Shown here: positions 55,401 to 64,000 of the stretch, in pieces
How the letters are laid out: each line of letters begins with the position of its first letter
Numbering within the stretch: the stretch's first letter is position 1
Assembly (NCBI GenBank): GCA_018398575.1
Contig: JAGTXZ010000019.1
Coordinates: forward strand, 1,302,001-1,366,000
From: Ampelomyces quisqualis
Lineage: Eukaryota > Ascomycota > Dothideomycetes > Pleosporales > Phaeosphaeriaceae
Reading direction: 5' to 3'
DNA length: 64,000 nucleotides
Made by a program: the position numbers and the translations under genes
Notes under the pieces: model-generated
The model's input: only the letters and a program-made list of their open reading frames with translations
Database searches by the model: none
Told to the model about the DNA's origin: nothing

Positions 55401-58400
55401 CAGATAAAGATACTGCGTTAACTACTTCTCTTGCAGCTTAGTAGAGAGATGCACTACAATAAGAAAAGAAAGAAACAGAGTAGCTCTAAAACAGGCTTAT
55501 AGGCAAAGATACTGCGTTAAGAGAAAGAGACGTTACTTAAAGCTAAAATGCTAAGGATTACTCTATAGTAAGAAGAAAAGCGCTCTAAAACGTGCTTATA
55601 GATAAAGACGCTACGTTAAGAAAAGAAAACGTTACTTATAACTAAGGCGCTAAGAAGCCTTTTGTAGTAGAAGATACTCTAAATGCTACTAAAGGAACTA
55701 TAGTACTATACAAGACTACGCTTAGGCAAAGTCCCTATACAAATAAACGCTCTAAAGGACTAACAGAGTCTGCTATTAAGAAATTGTAGAAACAGGCTGT
55801 TTGTATAGATAAAGCCTACTAATTAGTAGTTAACGCTGTTAGAATAGGACAGCAAAAATTCTCTCTATATCTAAGCCTAAAAGTTTCTCTAGCAGAGTAT
55901 AGCTTAAACAACTTAGGACGCCTACTCTATAGAAAGTGCAAATAGGTGCTAGAATACGTAAACTTGCAAATGCACATTATCTTAGAAGCATATAACTCTC
56001 TAATTACTAAGTACCTAGGCAAGGAAAATATATACGTAATATTAGTAAGAGACTACTTCTGGCCTAGAATATCTTTAAGTATCTAGTAGTTTGTCTAGAA
56101 CTGCGCAGTGTATAGTAGAATAAAGCCCTAGAGAAAACTTAAACAAAGACTGCTATGCCTACTTCTGCTTCTAGTCTAAATATAGAAAGAATTGTTAGTA
56201 GACTTTATTATAGGCCTTCTGCTAAGCTACAAAATATTACACCTTATAGTAGTTACTAACTAGCTAAGTAAAAACGTAGTGCTTGTGCCTATTCTAGACC
56301 TAGAAGTTCTTACTATAGTTAAAGTATTTATTAAACAGGTAGTTGCGTACTACTAGCTCCTAGACGCTATAGTGTCTAATAGAGAGTTATAATTTGTAAG
56401 CAAATTCTAGTTATTACTTTGCAATAAGCTTAGAATACAAAGAAGAGTCTTAACAGTATACTACTCTTAGACAGATAGTGCTACAAAGCAAATAGATAGT
56501 ATAGTAGAAGCTTACTTAAGGGCTTTTGTAAACTAAGATTAGTTAAACTAGGCTACTCTATGCCTACTAGCATAAATTGCAATAGCTAAACAAAATATAG
56601 CGTCTACAGGCGTTAGCCTATTCTTTCTCTAGCATAGGTATAACACAAACCCTATTTAGTTAGACCTAGAATAGACTGCAGAGAACTAGCACTAGTTTAG
56701 TAACAATAAAAGAGCTACTACTAAAGCAATAGTAACTAAGATAAAAGAAACAATAGACTATATACAAGCAAAGATAGTAGAATTACAGTAAGAATAAGAG
56801 CGCTAGGCTAATTGCTATAGATAGAAAGCCCTAGAGCTCTATGTAAGAGACAAAGTATAGCTCTAGTACAGTTACTCTATATCTAACAAAAGACCTTTAA
56901 AAAAACTAGATTAGAAGAATAGGAAGTACACAGTTATAAAGGTTATCTTCTCCTACGTTGTAGAACTAAGTGTACCTTCTAAGGTACACCTAAGATTTTA
57001 TATTAACTGCCTCTAGCTTAATGCAGAGAATCTGCTCTTACACTAAGAGTCTAATAACTAGTAACTAGAAGTAATAGTAGTAAGCAAAGATAAAGCTAAT
57101 AACAAGTACCTTGTTAACTATATCCTTGCAGAATAATAGAAGAAGAAAGAGTAAGGCATATAGCTGCAATACCTAGTAAAATAGGTAAGATACGCAGAAC
57201 TAATATAGGAACTGTAAGTAAATATTACTAACACTATAGCTCTTACTAAGTAGATAGACAACATAGAGATATAATAAGACTTAAATAGGCTGTTAGTAGA
57301 GTAACTGCTTACTTTAACTGCTAAATAAAATATATTAGCAGAAACAAAAGGTAGAGAAAAGAGCTGTAGTTGCGTACAGTAATGCTAGAAGAGATAACAG
57401 CGTTATGTATAAAAAAGATTTATAGAAAAAGAATAAACTTAGGATAAGCACAAGAAGAACTAGAGGCATAGAAAATAATATAGTAGCGCACTTAGTTGCG
57501 TTTAGGAATAATACCTAACGCTAGAGAGTAACTAATAGGGGGAATGCAAGAATACTGTAATAGACAAAGCCTAAGACTAGAAGCTTTAGTAGAAAGTAGA
57601 GAAGGAAGAAGATGCCTATATCTATTCTATTAGCTAACCTGCAACAGCCTTAACTAGTTAATAGCAAGAATATAACTAGTAGTTAACTGTCTCTAAGAAC
57701 TAGACACAAGAAACCTAAATACTAATACCTAAGAACTAATATAACAGTCCTACTAACTACCTAGAATAACCTAGGAATAGAGAGGAAAGAGTCTAAAAGC
57801 TTAGCGTTAATAGATTAATAGCTAAAGAATATAAGAGAAAGAGCCTAGATTAACTCTAGAGATCTAGCTACTTAAGCTAGGCGATAGTTAGTTAAGACAC
57901 AGCGTAACATAAATCTTTAGAAGGTCTAGGAAAACCTAAGAAAAAGGTATAGGATTCTAATACTTAGACTGCGTTAGACTATAAGGACTAGTAAGAATCA
58001 TAACGTCTGTAATAGAGGTAGAGCTATAAGAACTTATAAGCCTAAGACATAGAGCGCAACATCTAGTCTAATGCATAAGTAGTATTAAAGAATACAAGAT
58101 TAGTTTTACAGAGTCTAGGCTTAGCAATAGGACAAAGGCAGAGACTACAAAGAAAAGTCTATTACTATAGAAATTGCTTACAGGCGCTACACAGAAACTA
58201 TAGCAAAGACACTATACGCTAGAACCTACCTCCTTACTATTAGAGGGCGCAATAGTTGCTATTACTAAACAATTAGTCTTAGCTTGTACCTTTGCGTTAT
58301 ACGTAGGCTTCTTGCAGATATTAGACTCTATTACGTTAAGGTAATAGAGTAGCCTGTTAGTAGTGCAGAGGGCGTTGCTAACGTAAGAAACCTAGAAGCC

Positions 58401-61400
58401 TACGCTAAAGATCTATATGTTATGCTCTTTAGCCTAATTAAATATTAGTAGAATGCATATAACGCCTTAGGAAAACAACTCTAATAGAGGAGAAACAAAT
58501 TAGAAAGAACTTATATTAGTGTAGAGCTACTGTACGCTAGCGCTAACATTATTAAGCTTGCAAATAATAGTGTCTTGCTTAACAAGGAGCTGCTAGAGAA
58601 GCTAGCAGATATCTACTAGTGTTAGATATAAGGTAGTATTTGACGAAAGGGAACGGAGTTAAAGATAGCACGTTTTATAGACCCCCTAGTCCTAAGGAGG
58701 ACTAGGATAGGGAGACCTTCTGTCTTATCCCTTACAAGAACACACTATAGACACAATAATACACAAGTTGCACCCTAAACATTTTATTATATTATTAGAA
58801 CTGTTTATCTAACAATTAAGAGCCTTAGTGCCTATACCTTTAAAGCACTATAAAGCCAAATACCTACAAAACAAAGCAATATACTACTATTACACAAATA
58901 CAATAACAACTGTTAAAATAACAACACAACACAACTGTAATCCTATAGTAATCCTAAATAATTATACTTAATAGATTAAATAGATTGCGCAACTTAAGAA
59001 TAAATGCGTTCTTCTACGCGTCTAGCACCTTTTTAACGCAAAGCAGCTCTCTTAACCTCTTGTTAAGCTACGTGTTGTAACGCAACTAGAGATTAATAGC
59101 TATTAGCTCTTAACTGCAGCAATTAACGCATATACAGCCTAATACTAATTAGATTACCTAAACGCTGCAAATATACCTCTCTTTATTCTTACGCGTGTAT
59201 TAGATCTTTTAAACACTAGAAAGACATTATACAAGGAGGACGTAGAGGACTACAAAGAAAGGTTTAAAACGTACAAAATAGAAGACACTAAGTTTCAGAG
59301 AGAAAGCAATTACCTTGCCTAGGTAACAGACTTTATTAGAACTACTGTGTCTGTACACCTGTTTACAAATTGCTGCAAGCCTTTCTAGCTATACTAAGAC
59401 TAGATTACTAAGCTTACTACTACTATAGGTGTACAAGTAGAGGACGAGCTTAACAAAGCATAAACAAGATACTACAAAGTAATAAAGCTAATAAGAGTAG
59501 TTACCTATTAGGACACCTAGCTTACTAAAGTAAACTACGCAGTTATAGAAGGCAGAGCAACTAAAGTACTAGAGTGCCTAAACAACTAGTTTATTAAGAA
59601 GGACTTTGTAGCAGTAGTCTCAAAGCATTTCTCTACCTAGACTATATTGTTTATTGTATATAGACTCTAGAACGCTACTGTTACAGTTACAAAGATGTTT
59701 CTCTAGTTTTAGAAGAACACTTAACTTATGTATCTAATAAAGAGCTAATCTAACAAGGCAGCATTTGCTGCAGAAGGACTAACCCTAAATAACAAAGAAC
59801 CTAAGAATAAGAAGAAAAGAGGTAGAGGACGCAATTAAAAGCACTAACAGCTCTATAATAGAGGAGAGTCCTTATTACAAAAGTGTAAGGCCTGTAATAG
59901 CTTCTATGCCCTCTCTAAGTGTTAGTACGCCTTCCTAGACAACGCTCTAGAGGATTGGCAACTACAAGACTACATTACTAAGATAGTAAAGAATAAGATT
60001 AGCAACACGCCTAACCTGCAAGACAGCGTAAGATTAACAAAACAACTACATTCTAAGACACTAGCGATTAAGAAGTCGCAATTAGCTACACCTACTATTA
60101 AGTCTGCGTCTAAAGAATAACTGTATAGCAAAGAGATTAGAGCAATTAACTTAGTAATTATTGCCTTAAATTTTATAACTAAGTACTCTAGGTATCTACT
60201 TAAACAATTCTTTTATCCTTAACTCTAGTACAACGTGCTACGTAGCAAACAATATTAAACAATTTACAAATACCTAACCTCTAGCGCAAGAAGACTTTCT
60301 ATAGGCAGGTAATATACGTGTATAGATAAAGGCATATAGTACTATAGTTATTAGAGTAGAAGGAGACTGTACTACACAGCTCCTGCGCCTGTACAACGTA
60401 GCCTATTGCCTAGACTTCTACTGTAACCTTGTCTTATTTAGGATACTCTGCTAACAAGGTCTATAGTAGAATACTAAGTTAAACCCAACAGTCCTGCGCA
60501 GACATAATAATACTGTAGTAGCTATCCTCTAAGAATAATACAGACAATAGGTTATTAAATACAATAATGTTAAATAACTATAGGGTAGCTTTGCAACTAC
60601 TGCGCAGACCTAATACCTACAGTAACAAGCTAAGGCAGTAATATAGCACAAACAAATAAGATACCTAGGACCTTAGGCACTTAAGCACCTTGTGCATTAT
60701 TCTAAAGAGGTAAAGATTGTTAGCCTACCTACAGTTAATTGCGACGCGTACAGAAGATTAAAGTTAAAAAGACAGAAAAGAAGAGCACTTAGAGAGATCT
60801 ATAAAAGACCTAGAGAGTAAGTAGCTATTGATTTCTATAACTACAAAGACAGAAGTAACATAAAAAGAGAAGACGCAAATGCTAATTACGTGTAGAGCAA
60901 CTAGTTACCTTTAGGATTTCTATCTTAAGAACTATACTGCCTACGCTATTATTTAAGCTCTCTAGACTTTTGTTACGTTTATAAAGACGCAATTTAATAT
61001 TACAGTTGCAGTTATTAAGACTAATAACAAGACGTTCTAATTAGCAGAAGTATAACAATAGAAGGATAATTAGGGCATTGCAGTAGAACTTTCTGCACTA
61101 GATACCTAAGCCTAGAATAGCAGAGCAGAACGCTTAGGGAGTGTAATTAAGGAAAAATCCTACGTAATACGTCTTGACGCCAACCTACTATAGGAGCTCT
61201 AGCCAGAAGTTGTGCGTTCTGCTGTGTATCTTTACAACAGAACGCCTAGATACTTAAATAACTAGAAATTGCTATACAAAGAGTTCTTTACTAGAGTTGC
61301 CTATTAAATAGGAATTGTTGCGTTACCTTATAAGCCAAATTAGTCTTATCTACGCACTTATAGTTGTAAAGCCTTTGCAATAACAGATAACACAAAGAGG

Positions 61401-64000
61401 CATAAGAGACGTTTACAAAGACTTAACCTAAAGGCCTAGATTAGTTATCTTATTAGCTACTAATTATCTAACATATTTAGAGTATAGGTACTGTTAATAG
61501 AGAAGGTTATTAGTACCTGTAACGTAGTGTTTAATAAGTATACAATTTTTAATAGGAGTAAGAAATACGTTATAGATAACCTTATACATAGTACTCTTAA
61601 GAAGATTAAAGCCTAGATCTAAATAGTAGAGTTACCTCTCTCTTCTTAGGAATAGAATAGTAAAACAGACACGTTCTATAAGGACAAGGCAGTAAGCAAC
61701 TCTTGTAACAGACTAGTAGATTAACCCTAATATAATAAGGCAGGAAGGAAGAGAATACTCTATCCTACGCTACTAAATACTCTACCTGCAGCGTTTATTG
61801 CTATGTAGATAAGTTTAGTTAGATATAAGCAGTTGCCTCTAGTTGCTGCCAGAAGTAGTAATAAGGGACAAGATCTAGTTCTACCTTACTCCTGTAGAAC
61901 ACAGACACTAGGAATAGACCTTCTACGCAAAAGAGATAGAGCTAAGCTAGTTAATTACTAAGTGTCTCTCCTAGGCAAAAGGGACAGACTCTAACCTCTA
62001 CTTAACGTACTAAGTCTAGCTACTATTGCTAAGCCTAGGATTGCAGCCTATAAAGCCAATCTAACAGCAAGAAACGTATAAGAACACCTAGCATACGTTG
62101 CTAAGCCTTAGGCTACAGCTTTTATAGCTAGTCTACAGGTAGAAAACGTTTAAGACATTAAAGAAGTGCAAGTAGATAATGCAAGCATTACGCGCAAGAT
62201 AATAAAGAGATATTAACTCTATTTTAGTAAGCTGCTACCTTTACTCTTACTAAACAGACTTAAGCCAAGTTATCTATTCTACAACAGCTTTAAGAAGGCT
62301 AAGAAAGAACACCTTAAGAGCTACAAGAAGACTAAGTTATAGACAGAAGTGCTAAGCTTTTAAGCAAGAAGAGAAGAGATCTAAATACTAGACTTAATAT
62401 AGGTATACACCTACAAGCTAGACAAGTAGTCTTAACTTAAGAAGTGTAAGGCAAGGCTAGTAGTAAGAGGCGATTAGTAGAACAATGTGTTAGCCCTAGA
62501 TACCTACGCTGCTATACTAGCTAGAAGATTGTTTTGCATACTTATAGCTATTGCTACTTAGTTTAACCTAGTGTAAGAGGTTTGTATAGCAGCAAAGTTA
62601 CAAGATAATAATAGTAGTATAGGTAGAAGTAAGTTAATTCCTGTTCTACAGCTTTAGTGCAGAACTGCTCTTTTGTAGATATAACTAGACGCGTGTCTTT
62701 ATAACTAGAATGCACTAAGTCTACGCTAGCGTAGCGCTGTTAAGACGCTAGGGCAGCTATGCGTATTCTACGTGTGTAACAGCTAGAGTAGCGTTATAGT
62801 AGCGCAGGCGCATTACTGCGCAACTAACAGCTCTACGCTATAGCATTCTTACAATTATTTCCTCCTCTCTAGAATTGCTGTTCTAGTAATTTAATAACGT
62901 TAGGTTTACTAGCGCGTGCCTAATATTATTGTTGTAGAGCTGTTTGCTGTAAAGCTGTTGTTGTGCTAAGACTAAAACTCTAAGTAAATTTAAGAAGCAG
63001 CTAGTAGCTATAGTAATAGTAGAAATATAGCAAAACTTTGTGTGCGTAATCTTCTCTGTTCTTTTAGTAACAACTATATTATTCTGCTACTACACTATCT
63101 ACTAGCTCTACGCTGTCGCAACCTTGTTATACCTATATTAATTATTATAAGCACTACGCTTGCCCTGCCTACTACTTCTACTATCCTTATAAGTAGTGTA
63201 ACGCTAGCGTTGCAACGTTGCTAACCTAGTGCTTAGGCTATACCTGTTGCCTGCTATAGTAGCATCTCTAATATTAAGTTAGCAATTTTAATTTACCTTT
63301 ACTACACTAAAGGCTTAAGGCTTACTAGCACCTATTATAACCTTATAGTTAGTAGCCTGCGCTATAGCCCTTGCTAGGGCAAGCAGAAGCCTTGTTCTAA
63401 GGTCCCTGCCAATTTTGTTAAGAGCTAGAATGCTATCTACTAGCAGTAGCAGCGCCTTACTACTAAGGAAAAGCCTAATCCTGTTATAGTTGCTGCGTAA
63501 GAGACGTTGCTGCGCTAGTAGACTAGCTTAGTAAAGCTTTTTCTACGCATAGAGGTTAAGCATAGGGGTTGTTGTTAGCCTAAGGGTAATAAGATCTAGA
63601 TTCTGCAGGTTAAGGTAACTAACTACCTGTCTACTGCAGTAGAAGGCATCCTTAACCTGCTGCAGGCTTAGGTAAGTTATTTTTCCTATTCCTTACAGTT
63701 ACTGCGCTAGCGTTCTAACAGCGTCTAAGCTAACCTTTCTCTTCTTAGTAAGGCTAACGCGCAGTCTAACTCTAACCTTAATATAGAAGAGGAGAAGTCT
63801 CTCTCTAGGTCTAAGCCTAGGTCTAAGGGTAGCAGCAGTAGTAGAGGTAAAAATAGAAATAAAACCTCTCCCTAGGAGAGCCCTAGCCCTGTGCCTTCTC
63901 CTAAGAAGAAGAGTAAGAGTAAGGCTAAAGCTAAGGCTAAGGCTAAGCCTAAGGCTAAACCTAAGCCTAAGCCTAAGCCTAAGAAGCGCCTGGCTTTAGC

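Larger units (their letters stand above)
5600..64000. repeat. RIP-altered AT-rich block
   Basis: More than 58 kb in which TA is strongly over-represented and CA and TG are scarce. Frames still recognisable by conserved motifs are broken almost only by TAG and TAA where related proteins carry Gln or Trp. In the chitinase remnant the catalytic Asp codons have become Asn exactly where GAT or GAC follows a T (TpG to TpA). This one-directional pattern, covering retrotransposons and cellular-type genes alike, is what RIP produces in ascomycetes. The bounds are the visible shift in composition; the right end lies outside the window. Confidence 0.9.

Overview
The window comes from a filamentous ascomycete, most likely a Pezizomycotina plant- or litter-associated fungus of the Dothideomycetes type. 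The first 5.2 kb hold three ordinary fungal genes with short introns (43-58 bp class, GT..AG, CTGAC/CTAAC branch sites) and balanced base composition. From about 5.6 kb to the end the sequence changes abruptly into a TA-rich block of more than 58 kb in which almost no frame longer than 60 codons stays open. The damage is of one kind: CpA and TpG have become TpA, so CAG, CAA and TGG codons read as TAG or TAA. This is the signature of repeat-induced point mutation (RIP).

Layout. 1-5200: a partial unknown gene (minus), a Zn(II)2Cys6 transcription factor (plus) and a pyridoxamine-phosphate-oxidase-fold protein with a C-terminal membrane anchor (plus). 5600-21750: nested repeats, namely an unassigned repeat, a 17-bp tandem array abutting an LTR, a Ty3/gypsy fragment, a second Ty3/gypsy in reverse orientation interrupted by two inverted 836-bp TA-flanked elements, an unidentified reverse gene remnant and another gypsy gag. 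22.4-50.1 kb: a block in which RIP-killed cellular-type genes can still be read through their stops: a DUF3435 tyrosine recombinase (Starship-captain family), a GH18 chitinase, a ferric reductase and a patatin-like phospholipase, plus several unidentified frames. Two solo LTRs lie in this block, one splitting the recombinase. 50.9-58.6 kb: an LTR copy and a nearly full-length chromodomain Ty3/gypsy. 58.6-62.6 kb: a Ty1/copia element inserted into the end of that gypsy. 62.6-64 kb: an unidentified remnant ending in a Lys-rich repeat.

Interpretation. DUF3435 captains, ferric reductases and patatin-like phospholipases are three of the gene families repeatedly found together in fungal Starship giant transposons. 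Their co-occurrence within about 28 kb, all killed by RIP and buried among nested retrotransposons, suggests that this AT-rich block contains the fossil of a Starship-like element carrying a chitinase and other cargo. Family calls rest on reading the sequence by eye; coordinates of degraded features are approximate and none was checked by database search. Nothing in the AT-rich block is expected to encode a functional protein.
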